A stretch of 64,000 bases of DNA. It comes from Haematococcus lacustris. Its lineage: Eukaryota; Chlorophyta; Chlorophyceae; Chlamydomonadales; Haematococcaceae. Below are positions 28,201 to 38,349 of the stretch, piece after piece. A model generated the notes under the pieces. That model was not told the DNA's origin and made no database searches. It saw only the letters and a list, made by a program, of their open reading frames with translations. Made by a program: the position numbers and the translations under genes. The stretch covers positions 3,497,713 through 3,561,712 of the forward strand of contig JASKMD010000010.1 in assembly GCA_030144725.1 (NCBI GenBank), given 5' to 3'. Positions within the stretch are counted from its first letter, which is position 1. Each line of letters begins with the position of its first letter.

Positions 28201-31200
28201 CAGGGGCAGGGGCAGGGGCAGGGGCAGGGGCAGGGGCAGGGGCAGGGGCAGGGGCAGGGGCAGGGGCAGGGGCAGGGGCAGGGGCAGGGGCAGGGGCAGG
28301 GGCAGGGGCAGGGGCAGGGGCGCTGTCTGGTTGGATGAGAGGATGGGGGGGTAGCGGCTGGTGTGGGGAGAGAAGGGAAAGACAATGTCGCTTCCTCGCT
28401 TGTAGGCGCCGCCAACATTGATCGGCCACCTGTGGTGTTCATGAGCAACGGAGGTAAGCATTAAGTTGATGGCAAATGTTAGATGTGTGGCTTACCCGCT
28501 CTCACATACTGCCAAAAGTCAACACTGCTGTTATGTTGATAACCACTCATGTGACACTTTGCTCGCATGGTGAACCTGGTGTTGGGCTTGAGACTCACTG
28601 ATGGGTTGGGATTGGCGAGGTACGGGCTGGAACCCTGGTGGTGGTGACGGAGGAGGAGAATCGGACGATGAAGATGATGCCACTGATGCTGATGACACTG
28701 GCGATGGGACATCACTCCCCTGCAACACGGACAATCACCATGCGCTTTCATGTTCACATGCCTAAACATCCTGTGACTTACCATGCAGTCAGTGCGGATT
28801 ACTCACCGACAATGGGTTAGCCATGTCTCGCGGTTCACTGTCCCTCCACTTGGGGTGAAAATCGATCTACACAACCACACAAGAACAATCAGTTGTTATT
28901 GTGACATGTGGCAATGCAGCCCATGCATCAATGCCGACTATGTCACATGGACGTACCAACGAGCACCAAGCCTCCTCGCTCTCCATGGTGCACTGCAGCG
29001 CTCGTTGGCGAGCTAACATCCGCCTTGCGTCATAGCGAATGGTCGACACAGGTTTTTGTCTACAGGCAGAACGGTATCAATGGTCTACTATGCATGCCAA
29101 ATCTAGTGGGCACCTATGTCATCTGATAGCAGGCAAATATTGGAAAGTGACATGCATGCACCACTCCTTGACATGGTAACCTAGTCGCTCACCTAAAGCT
29201 CCGGCGCCACAAGTATTCCATGTGGATCAGCATGCGCAGGTCTTCGCTCCAGTCATCGTCCTGCTTAGGGCACTTCCCATCCATGCAAGTCCATTTCTCC
29301 GTATCCACTACATGTGCTTTCACAAACTCAAATACGTTGTATTCCTCCTGGGCTGTTAGTCCCTGCGGCAACATGATACATTCAAGTACTAGTCAGGACA
29401 ATAGTCTAGTAGTTTAATGAACATCGTATATTGGGGACAGGCTTTAAAGCCATTCACCTGGTTGGGGCTGAAGATCACGAACAAAAGCTGCTTTGGGTAC
29501 ACAGCGATCAGCCGACCCGCCATGGGGATGAAAAACACGTTGCGCTGTGATAGGAGGATAGATTTGAATTCACCAGGGGTAATTTCACCTCCCTCCATAA
29601 TGGTGTAGCCAACGTCTACGTACAGACTAAGGGCGTCACGCCGGCCCTTGTTGCGTAAGGAGGACTACATTGGCAAACAGTTGGCTTTGTGATGTAACTA
29701 AGTCATAGTGTACTCCCATGTTTTGCGTCCGTGAATTAGCACATACCCTCATGCGTGTAATCGCCTTATTGACGACGCTGTCATATAGGGCTCTGGGCCT
29801 CATGCGACCATCAGGCCATTGCCCCCAAAACATTTGACCACCGGGTGTCACCGGAGCATACAACTCCTGCACATTGGCACACGTCATGGAGCAAATGATG
29901 TTATTAGTGTTGGACAGGGTCGTGTTGGGGTTGTACTCGTCCAGCCTAACTGCACCTATCTATTTATTCAATAACTTACTGGGTGACGCCGCTTGGGTGG
30001 ATGTGCTGGTGGTAGCCGTTGCTGGTCTGGGTCGGCAGTGGTGTGCGGCTGTGCGCTCACTGCATGGCAGCAGTAAAGCATACCTGACGCATACCTCAAC
30101 ACATGCATTATGATTGCTATCCTAGACGCCTAGGACCCGTATTCCCGGTCCATGCCCCCCATACCTACCAGTTGCTGCTGCTAGGCGCATGTGTGGGGCT
30201 GGGCGGCTCTGGCTGGGTGGGGCCTGTGAAGTCCGCTTCCCTATACGAGGCGGGGTGGGCGGACACAGATCTGTTGCTGCCACTCCTACAAATTAGTCCC
30301 TGCATTCTTCCCTGCACCTTTGGCCAACCTTGTCCGATCGGGCTGCAATTTTGACAGATGGTGTTTTGCAGAAAATAAAACATATCGTTTTTTGAAAATA
30401 TTTCTCAAAAAACAATATGTTTTATTTTCTGCAAAACACCATCTATCAAAATTTCAGCCCGATCGGACAAGGTTGGCCAAAAGTGCAGGGAAGAATGCAG
30501 GGACTAATTTGTAGGAGTGGCTGCTGGTGCTGTTGGTACTGTTGCTCCTGCTGCTCCTGCTGCTGCTCCAGACCCTGCTGCTGCTTTGGACCATGGTGCT
30601 GCCCTTGCGCCTGCTGCCGCTGCTGCTGCTCCTGTCCCTGCTGCTGCTGCTCCTGCTGCTGCTCCTGCCCCAGGGTGCATGGGGGAGGTTGGGCCCAGGG
30701 GGGGGGCTGGCCGGCCCTGCTTGGGCTTGGGATGTGAAACATGCCTCCCTGGACGAGGCGGGGAGGAGAGGGAGCGATCTGACCCCTGGCTGTTGCTGGG
30801 GGTACCACCACCTCTGCTGCCACCCACACTTGCTGGGCTACCTCCACCTCCACCTGCTGCTGCTGCTGCCGCTCCTGCCCCTGGGTGCATGTGGGGGGTT
30901 GAGCCCATGGGGAGGGCTGGCCGGCCATGGCCAGGCTTGGGCGGTGAAGCTCGGCGACCACGTTTGATCACACGTGTCCACTCTGGATCACTGTCCTCAC
31001 CACCTGTCCAAGCCTCCGCTGCTGTTGCTGCTGGTGCTGCTGCCACTGTTGCTGCCCCTGCTGCTGCTGCTGCCGCTGCTGCTGCTGCCGCTGCTGCTGC
31101 TGCCGCTCCTGTACCTGGGTGCATGGGCAGGGTTGGGCCCATGGGGAGGGCTGGCCGGCCCTGCTTGGGTTTGGCCTGTGAGGCCCGCTTCCCTGGCCGT

Positions 31201-33014
31201 GGGGGTGGGGCGGGCGGGTTCAGGCCTGACCCTTGGCTGCTTCTGGGGGTACCACCACCCCTGCTGCCACCCAAACTGGCAGGGCTACCTGCACCACCAC
31301 CTGCTGCTGCTGCTCCCCCAACTCCTGCTGCTGCTCTTGCCCTTGCTGCTGCTCCTGCTGCTCCTGCTGCTGCTGCTGCTCCTGCTGTGGCTCCTGCTGC
31401 TCCTGCTGCTGCTGCCCCTGCAGATTGCACGGTGGACGGTGGTGCTGCTGCTCGTGGAGCTGCTGCTGCTGCTGCTGGGGCTGCTGGTCTTGTTGACGCT
31501 GCTGCGCTTGGTGCTGCTCTGGTAGCTGTTGCTGCTCCTGCAATTTGCACGGTGGATACCTTTCAGCCAGCATCGCATGTGCACGTGGTCGCCAACAGTA
31601 CAAAGTTCATGGCTCACCGCTCAGGCCCAGACGCAAGCCCACTTCCACAGCCTGGGCCAATGCAGCATTTGTTGGGGCTGCAAGCTGCTGCTGGCGGTTG
31701 TTAACCTGCATATATAATCAGCTCACTTACAACGTGTCCTACCATGTCATTACATCTTCGCCTCCATTAGTCCTGCTCACCTGGACAGCGATGGTGTTGA
31801 GGTCCACCTCATTCGCGGTCAAACGCCTGCCGTCCTGACGCCCTAAAGCCAGGAAATGGTTGTCATCAACTCGCACCAAGTAGCAAGTCTCACCTTCGTC
31901 CATGCATGGGAAGTTTGGTGGCATGACAGCTTTGCTCTCCTCCCGGGTGAGCAAGCCTCGGGCATCTACTGGAGTAACATACCACTTCCCATCGCCCTCG
32001 TCTAGAACCTGCAGTTCGACTCCAAGGACTGCGGACATGAGCACCATGGAGGTGAAGCCACTCCATGCCCTGGGTTGCTGGATGTCTGTCAGCAGGTGCT
32101 CTTCCAGCGATATGCTGGCAATTGTTGACTGTCCAGTCACAGGGTCCACCTCGTATCTGTCAGTGTCTGCATTTTCCAGCATCATCGCTAGGGTGCTGCT
32201 CTGGGGGGCAGCCTGGCTCCGGAAATGCTTGATCATATTCATACCAATATCAAAGCAGGCCTGGCGTAGGTCTTTGTGCCCCTGCACATGTATGGCATCA
32301 GTTTTGCGTGTATTCACTACATGCACTTTGCTTTCTTGCATACACATCAGCCTACAGCCATGTGATGTCATGTGACTGGGTATGGCATTCATTTACTGAT
32401 GACACTATCAGGGCAGTGCGCTGTCATGTGACGAGCCTCATTACCTTGGCCATGACACTCACTGTGATACTGCATAAACCGGCAATCATTGCCGCTGCTC
32501 GGTATGCGCAGTTGCCGTCCCCCAACACGTTGAAGGCGTACAAGCCCAGGAGCTGTAGCACATCACGCAACGCACGCTTCCTACCCATGTTGTAGGCGGT
32601 ACATAGGTCACCCAAGGCTGGCCTGTTGCGATGTGCCTGTATGGCACACATGATGTAGGTGTTGCATCAGGATGCAGATGTGCTTACCACCCTAGTCTGG
32701 GCTAGTTTCACCTGCATGGGTTGGACCTGAGCCTCATGCGCTGGCTGAGACTGGGTGGCTGACGCCTGCACATGGCACATCACTCAACACGGGCCTCAGC
32801 CCCGCAACACCATCATGGAAAAGTGATACCGATGCCACCCAGACAATTGCTTGGTCCTCACCAAGGTCGATCCAGGCTGGGAAGGCGCCAGCTGGGTGTC
32901 CTGCATGCGAGGGCTACCTGCTGCTGCCAGGGCCCGCATGCGAGGGCTGGTGGGGGTTAGGCTGGGCTGGCTGGGCAAGGTTGCTAAGGTCTTGGTGATG
33001 CTGGCATAGGTCTC
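23687..33014 (-). CDS. Giant OTU protease / 2OG-dioxygenase-like protein, 19-exon model
   Basis: Exons on the minus strand, 5' to 3': 33014-32862, 32765-32688, 32636-32445, 32281-31781, 31705-31618, 31537-30520 plus 30278-30169 (split by a MITE), 30048-29980, 29949-29747, 29664-29458, 29362-29193, 29059-28957, 28866-28807, 28719-28576, 28429-26692, 26530-26187, 26045-25938, 25825-25715, 25636-25547, 25237-23687. All have GT donors and AG acceptors and every phase agrees, giving about 2,345 residues with stop TAG at 23687-23689. Domains in order: Gln/Pro leader, OTU protease, Ala/Pro-rich spacer with three to four [14 protein letters not shown] repeats, an unknown folded region, 579-residue Ala/Pro exon, coiled coil, basic exons, 2OG/Fe(II)-type domain, acidic tail. 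A Met codon at 33033-33035 could be the start, or earlier exons lie beyond the satellite. An alternative is a stop at 25532-25534 that would separate the last exon, but no other 5' exon for it is visible. Family unknown; a transposon-borne gene is suspected. Confidence 0.65.
25275..25530 (+). repeat. (GGGCTA)n with (GGGTTA)n telomere-like repeats in intron
   Basis: About 20 GGGCTA units followed by GGGATA variants and about six GGGTTA units (25446-25485). They sit in the intron between 25547 and 25237. Interstitial, both sides coding, so not a chromosome end. TTAGGG telomeres are reported for some Chlamydomonadales, so telomerase-linked capture is possible. Confidence 0.9.
25547..26045 (-). 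CDS. Duplicated basic exons (nuclear-localisation-like)
   Basis: Exons 26045-25938 and 25825-25715 are paralogous: [20 protein letters not shown] and [20 protein letters not shown], each ending in a Lys-rich segment and ATRQQ. They share intron sequence as well (GCACATGCAG acceptor context). Exon 25636-25547 adds [18 protein letters not shown]. Clusters of Lys/Arg suggest nuclear targeting or DNA binding. Confidence 0.65.
26187..26530 (-). CDS. Coiled-coil exon of the giant gene
   Basis: An exon of 114 codons between CATGCAG and GTAAGA. It reads [20 protein letters not shown], then [24 protein letters not shown] heptads and Gln-rich stretches ([20 protein letters not shown]), ending SASVASLLE. 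Leu and Gln at a/d positions predict a long parallel coiled coil, so the protein probably oligomerises. Confidence 0.7.
26692..28429 (-). CDS. 579-residue Ala/Pro repeat exon
   Basis: Starts after CACCACAG at 28430 and ends at a strong GTAAGG donor. It is an uninterrupted chain of AP, APAA and APAPA units (first a pure (CCTGCC)n block at 28320-28132, then diverged AAPAPAAP cycles). The incoming and outgoing phases match the neighbours, which supports translation in this frame. It would form an extended, PPII-like linker between the unknown domain and the coiled coil. The overlapping + strand frame (Gly/Ala cycles) is the shadow. Confidence 0.6.
28132..28322 (+). repeat. (GGGGCA)n hexamer array within an exon
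   Basis: About 31 perfect GGGGCA units encoding (AP)n on the minus strand. One of the few long microsatellites in this window that lies in a probable exon. Confidence 0.95.
28576..30048 (-). CDS. Seven-exon unknown folded region of the giant gene
   Basis: Exons 30048-29980, 29949-29747, 29664-29458, 29362-29193, 29059-28957, 28866-28807 and 28719-28576 join in phase. They are not low-complexity: [70 protein letters not shown], then [20 protein letters not shown] and [20 protein letters not shown], and a Ser/Pro tail. The mix of beta-like and helical segments looks like one globular domain of about 240 residues. I do not recognise it. Confidence 0.6.
30169..31537 (-). CDS. Ala/Pro-rich spacer exon with KPKQGRPA repeats, interrupted by MITE
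   Basis: The exon begins after TTGCAG and reads an Ala/Pro/Ser-rich chain. Three internal repeats contain GSRGGGTP, a [15 protein letters not shown] and PMHPG; one carries [21 protein letters not shown] fourth, diverged repeat ([18 protein letters not shown]) lies on the far side of the MITE at 30281-30519. Skipping the MITE and one GC duplication joins them in frame. The DNA is GCT/GCA triplet-rich, so repeat-number variation is likely. Confidence 0.65.
30281..30519. mobile_element. CACTC-ended foldback MITE, copy 2 (inside exon)
   Basis: 239 bp from CACTCCTACAAATTAG to TAATTTGTAGGAGTG, centre near 30400. Flanks GC (30279-30280) and GC (30520-30521). It interrupts the Ala/Pro spacer exon of the minus-strand giant gene and introduces a stop there. 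Removing it with one GC restores the repeat frame. Confidence 0.9.
31781..32636 (-). CDS. OTU-type cysteine protease domain (two exons)
   Basis: Exon 32636-32445 reads [20 protein letters not shown], the OTU nucleophile motif. Asp is at 32517-32519 and the catalytic Cys codon at 32508-32510. Exon 32281-31781 continues with [20 protein letters not shown], then [19 protein letters not shown] (the conserved W-x-G helix), VLGVELQVL and the C-terminal [11 protein letters not shown] with the candidate catalytic His at 31856-31858. The order DGNC, LR, W-G, H is that of OTU deubiquitinase-like proteases. OTU domains are also carried by several transposon families, which fits the surroundings. Substrate unknown. 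Confidence 0.75.
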
Positions 33015-33079
33015 CTGCATGCATTGAGGCGACATGAAGAGTTATAGTTGACAGCATGTAATGCCAACATGCATGTCGC

Positions 33080-35757
33080 ACAGTACTGTAGAGGTCCACA
33101 GTACTGTAGAGGTCCACAGTACTGTAGAGGTCCACAGTAATGTAGAGGTCCACAGTACTGTAGAGGTCCACAGTACTGTAGAGGTCCACAGTACTGTAGA
33201 GGTCCACAGTACTGTAGAGGTCCACAGTACTGTAGAGGTCCACAGTACTGTAGAGGTCCACAGTACTGTAGAGGTCCACAGTACTGTAGAGGTCCACAGT
33301 ACTGTAGAGGTCCACAGTACTGTAGAGGTCCACAGTACTGTAGAGGTCCACAGTACTGTAGAGGTCCACAGTACTGTAGAGATCCACAGTACTGTAGAGG
33401 TCCACAGTACTGTAGAGGTCCACAGTACTGTAGAGGTCCACAGTACTGTAGAGGTCTACAGTAATGTAGAGGTCCACAGTACTGTAGAGGTCCACAGTAC
33501 TGTAGAGGTCCACAGTACTGTAGAGGTCCACAGTACTGTAGAGGTCCACAGTACTGTAGAGGTCCACAGTACTGTAGAGGTCCACAGTACTGTAGAGGTC
33601 CACAGTACTGTAGAGGTCCACAGTACTGTAGAGGTCCACAGTACTGTAGAGGTCCGCAGTACTGTAGAGGTCCACAGTACTGTAGAGGTCCACAGTACTG
33701 TAGAGGTCCACAGTACTGTAGAGGTCCACAGTACTGTAGAGGTCCACAGTACTGTAGAGGTCCACAGTACTGTAGAGGTCCACAGTACTGTAGAGGTCCA
33801 CGGTACTGTAGAGGTCCACAGTACTGTAGAGGTCCACAGTACTGTAGAGGTCCACAGTACTGTAGAGATCCACAGTACTATAGAGGTCCACAGTACTGTA
33901 GAGGTCCACAGTACTGTAGAGGTCCACAGTACCGTAGAGGTCCACAGTACTGTAGAGATCCACAGTACTGTAGAGGTCTACAGTACTGTAGAGGTCTACA
34001 GTACTGTAGAGGTCTACAGTACTGTAGAGGTCCACAGTACTGTAGAGGTCCACAGTACTGTAGAGGTCCACAGTACTGTAGAGGTCCACAGTACTGTAGA
34101 GGTCCACAGTACTGTAGAGGTCCACAGTACTGTAGAGGTCCACAGTACTGTAGAGGTCCACAGTACTGTAGAGATCCACAGTACTGTAGAGGTCCACAGT
34201 ACTGTAGAGGTCCACAGTACTGTAGAGGTCCACAGTACTGTAGAGGTCCACAGTACTGTAGAGGTCCACAGTACTGTAGAGGTCCACAGTACTGTAGAGG
34301 TCCACAGTACTGTAGAGGTCCACAGTACTGTAGAGGTCCACAGTACTGTAGAGGTCCACAGTAATGTAGAGGTCTACAGTACTGTAGAGGTCCACAGTAC
34401 TGTAGAGGTCCACAGTACTGTAGAGGTCCACAGTACTGTAGAGGTCCACAGTACTGTAGAGGTCCACAGTACTGTAGAGGTCCACAGTACTGTAGAGGTC
34501 CACAGTACTGTAGAGGTCCACAGTACTGTAGAGGTCTACAGTACTGTAGAGGTCTACAGTACTGTAGAGGTCTACAGTACTGTAGAGGTCCACAGTACTG
34601 TAGAGGTCCACAGTACTGTAGAGGTCCACAGTACTGTAGAGGTCCACAGTACTGTAGAGGTCCACAGTACTGTAGAGGTCCACAGTACTGTAGAGGTCCA
34701 CAGTACTGTAGAGGTCCACAGTACTGTAGAGGTCCACAGTACTGTAGAGGTCCACAGTACTGTAGAGGTCCACAGTACTGTAGAGGTCCACAGTACTGTA
34801 GAGGTCCACAGTACTGTAGAGGTCCACAGTACTGTATAGGTCCACAGTACTGTAGAGGTCCACAGTACTGTAGAGGTCCACAGTACTGTAGAGACTACAG
34901 TACTGTAGAGGTCCACAGTACTGTAGAGGTCCACAGTACTGTAGAGGTCCACAGTACTCTAGAGGTCCACAGTACTGTAGAGGTCCACAGTACTGTAGAG
35001 GTCCACAGTACTGTAGAGGTCCACAGTACTGTAGAGGTCCACAGTACTGTAGAGGTCCACAGTACTGTAGAGGTCCACAGTACTGTAGAGGTCCACAGTA
35101 ATGTAGAGGTCTACAGTACTGTAGAGGTCCACAGTACTGTAGAGGTCCACAGTACTGTAGAGGTCCACAGTACTGTAGAGGTCCACAGTACTGTAGAGGT
35201 CTACAGTACTGCAGAGGTCTACAGTACTGTAGAGGTTCACAGTACTGTAGAGGTCTAAAGTACTGTAGAGGTCTACAGTACTGTAGAGGTCCACAGTACT
35301 GTAGAGGTCCACAGTACTGTAGAGGTCCACAGTACTGTAGAGGTCCACAGTACTGTAGAGGTCCACAGTACTGTAGAGATCCACAGTACTGTAGAGGTCC
35401 ACAGTACTGTAGAGGTCCACAGTACTGTAGAGGTCCACAGTACTGTGGAGGTCTACAGTAATGTAGAGGTCTACAGTACTGTAGAGGTCCACAGTACTGT
35501 AGAGGTCCACAGTACTGTAGAGGTCCACAGTACTGTAGAGGTCCACAGTACTGTAGAGGTCCACAGTACTGTAGAGGTCCACAGTACTGTAGAGATCCAC
35601 AGTACTGTAGAGGTCCACAGTACTGTAGAGGTCCACAGTACTGTAGAGGTCCACAGTACTGTGGAGGTCTACAGTAATGTAGAGGTCTACAGTACTGTAG
35701 AGGTCCACAGTACTGTAGAGGTCCACAGTACTGTAGAGGTCCACAGTACTGTAGGTG
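33080..35757. repeat. 18-bp satellite (CAGTACTGTAGAGGTCCA)n, about 149 units
   Basis: Nearly perfect 18-bp units with rare variants (GATCCA, GTCTA, AATGT). Variants recur at 216-bp spacing near the right end (GTGGAGG at 35445 and 35661; GAGAT at 35376 and 35592), so a 12-unit higher-order repeat has formed. Both strands are open because 18 is divisible by three, giving artefactual ORFs of 592 and 655 residues. It lies exactly between the 5'-most visible exons of two divergent genes. Confidence 0.95.
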
Positions 35758-35818
35758 TCAAATGACACATTTAAACAGCTTCACCTTCACAACACTGATG
35801 TGAGTCATCTTGCTGCAG

Positions 35819-37905
35819 GGGGTGGATCATGGATGACTTCATGCATTTCGTTCGGTATGGCTGGCAGTACGTGTTTCGAGACATCGTGACAGTGGAGAAC
35901 GGTCACCTGCCCATTTGGAAGGCATTGGTGAAGGCTGTGCTGCACTACCTGACATCAGGTAACCAAGATTGCCACAACAGCTGCACCATGAGTGTACACC
36001 TTGAGGTACTGCATGGCAACCAAGATTGCCACAACAGCTGCGCCATGAGTGTACACCTTGAGGTACTGCATGGCCCTGTCATCATGCCCTACAGAGGGAG
36101 ACCCGCAGCGGAGCCCAGACAAGACACCGGAGGCTGAGGCACTGTATGAGGCCCGGCTGAAGGCGGGTATGGACGAGGGCGCTGACGCCATTCACACCTA
36201 TGCCTACCTGCTGGCTAAGAAGGACTGGATGGGAGAGGACGTGCCGATCTCCTTGTTCTCCAGCAACCTCCATATGTTGTGCTGCCGGTGCGTGTCACCA
36301 TGCTCCACCAACCATTGGCCATTGCATACAACAGGTCACAAATACGCTGATATATTCGACATAATGTCGTGTGCTATGCATGCAGGTTGCCTGATCAAGA
36401 GCGTGAGCGCGGGCGTGCTTGCTGGGTGACGGAGTTCTTCGTGGAGCGCGCCATGCAGCGTGCCAAGCACTTCAGTGGCTCCCATGCTGCTGGGCTGCAG
36501 GTGACCTTGGCCATGTGTTTGCGGGAGCGCTTGAGCCGACAGATGCAGCAGTGGTTCAACACACACAGGCATAAGCATGGGAGGGATGCATGGGCTGAAG
36601 ACCAGGAGGGTGAGGGAATGGATGAGGAGGGTGAGAAGGATGAGGAGGACAGCAAGGCAGCTGGCCAGCAGGGGCGAAAGAAGAGCAAGGGTGTCAGGGA
36701 TGCTAAGCCGGTGCCTGCGGAGGAGGTGTGCCAACTCTTGGGGTGTGGTTACAGTGAGTGCCCGAATGGTGGGGAAGGCGAGGAGTGGGTGCGCCAGGCA
36801 TGCATCAAGTTCAGGGAGGAGTTCTTGGCTGAGAGCATAGAGTGGAGCGATGCAGACTTCAATGCAGTGTTTGCAGATCCTGTCAGTGGTGCCAGCCCAG
36901 CAGAGCCCCAGCGTGTCAAGTACTTCAAGCGTGCAGAGTGCAACGGACAGGTCATGCACAGTGTAGACTACACCAAGGTCCATGTGCGTAACAGCAACTG
37001 GGTCATGAACCAGTACCAACAGATCATACCAGGGCAGTACACAGGGGAGCATGAGTTGGTTGCTGTGTGGGGGGTGGTACCATATGCATCACATATCCAG
37101 TTCTGGGTGCGGGTGGAGCACCCACATAAGCAGGGTGTTTTCCTGCGCCTGGCCATTGCACGCCTGTACCGCACCACCCCTGTTCCACAGCTAGACACGT
37201 TAGCGGTAGCACGTGGCACGCCCCTTGCTGAGGGCGACACAGCAACAGCAGAGAATTCTCCTACAAATTAGTCCCTGCGTTTTTCCCTGCGTTTTAGGCC
37301 AACCTTGTCCGATTGGACTGAAAATTTGATAGATGGTGTTTTGCAGAAATTAAAACATATTGTTTTTTGAAAACTTTTCTCAAAAAACAATATGTTTTAT
37401 TTTCTGCAAAACACCATCTATCAAAATTTCAGTCCAATCGGACAAGGTTGGCCTAAAACGCAGGGAAAAACGCAGGGACTAATTTGTAGGAGTGAAGCGA
37501 GTGCCAGCAAAAAGGAAGCAGCCTTCACGGCCTACACAGCGCAGCAAGAAGCAGAAAGCAGATCAGCAGCCGGCTACACTTCCTTCAGCTGCACCCCCAG
37601 GCACACAAGGTGATGGCCATGGATCAGACAGCCAACAGGACGAGGCCCCAACACAGGTCAGGCGTTCAGGGCGCAAGCCAAGCCAGAGGCAGCTTTACCA
37701 GGCTCCCCTTCCCACACCGGTGCGCCAGCAGCGCTCACTTGTTGGCCGGCACCCATCCACTCTTTACTCAGCAGCTGGCCCTCACGACTGGTTTGCGGTA
37801 GATGGGGCTAAGCTCACACACCTGCTGGTGCCCTTCTTCCCGCACAAGGAGGGTGGGGGAGACATGTACTTTGTTCCATTCAGCAACAAATCCATGGACA
37901 AGTAG
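35819..37905 (+). pseudogene. Transposase-like gene, 3' exons, interrupted by MITE
   Basis: Exons 35819-35958, 36095-36287 and 36386-37255 plus 37497-37905 give 536 residues in phase. Upstream exons are missing or lie beyond the satellite. Segments: MDDFMHFVRYGWQYVFRDIV, ALYEARLKAGMDEGADAIHT, ISLFSSNLHMLCCRLPDQER, CWVTEFFVERAMQRAKHFSG, an acidic Lys/Glu linker, YFKRAECNGQVMHSVDYTKV, HELVAVWGVVPYASHIQFWV, a basic KRK/KKQK stretch and stop TAG at 37903-37905. The H-x-L-x-C-R…E-F-x-V-E-R pattern recalls the C-terminal region of CACTA-type transposases; this is a guess from memory. The first intron contains a 57-bp tandem duplication (35959-36072). The MITE at 37256 introduces stops. Confidence 0.55.
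37256..37494. mobile_element. CACTC-ended foldback MITE, copy 3 (inside exon)
   Basis: 239 bp; the left terminus has mutated to TTCTCCTACAAATTAG, the right is intact (TAATTTGTAGGAGTG). AA is duplicated (37254-37255 and 37495-37496). Deleting element plus one AA turns GAG AAT… into GAG AAG CGA GTG, joining ATAE to KRVPAKRKQPS in frame. Confidence 0.9.
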
Positions 37906-38189
37906 GCAACAAGGGCATGCATGAATAACAGACATGTTGAATGACCTTGCAATGTCGGTCAATCATGGTGTAAGTATGAATGGCTCTTACAAGCTCCTTT
38001 GTCTATTACTTTGCGCGCCAGCACACGACATGATTCATTCAAACATCTCATGACCACATCTCATGACCACAACTGTCAGCCGCCGAATCCCATGTGCTTG
38101 TACTAGTCGCTAGGACAAGCAGAGTCACCATGAAAAGCAAAGGAACGATTAAAATATATGACCTCTAAAAACAGCTTAAGAATTGCCGA

Positions 38190-38349
38190 CAGTACTGTAG
38201 ACGTCTACAGTACTGTAGACCCCTACAGTAGTGTAGACCTCTACAGTACTGTAGACCCCTACAGTACTGTAGACACCTCAAGGTACCTCGAGAGACCCCT
38301 ACAGTACTGCAGACCTCTACAGTACTGTAGGTATCTACAGTACTGTAGA
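38190..38349. repeat. CAGTACTG palindrome array, right border of 15-kb unit
   Basis: Units like those at 22700-23470, same orientation, with the identical 70-bp segment at 38261-38330. It resumes after the MITE (GACATCTACAGTACTATAGG, 38695-38714). Confidence 0.85.

Noticed and set aside
26613..28421. 602-residue Gly/Ala + strand frame
   Set aside because: Shadow of the Ala/Pro exon on the minus strand, which alone has matching splice phases.
32914..35768. Very long open frames on both strands (STVEVH and STVDLY repeats)
   Set aside because: Both follow from an 18-bp satellite whose period is divisible by three. No start context, splice sites or composition support.
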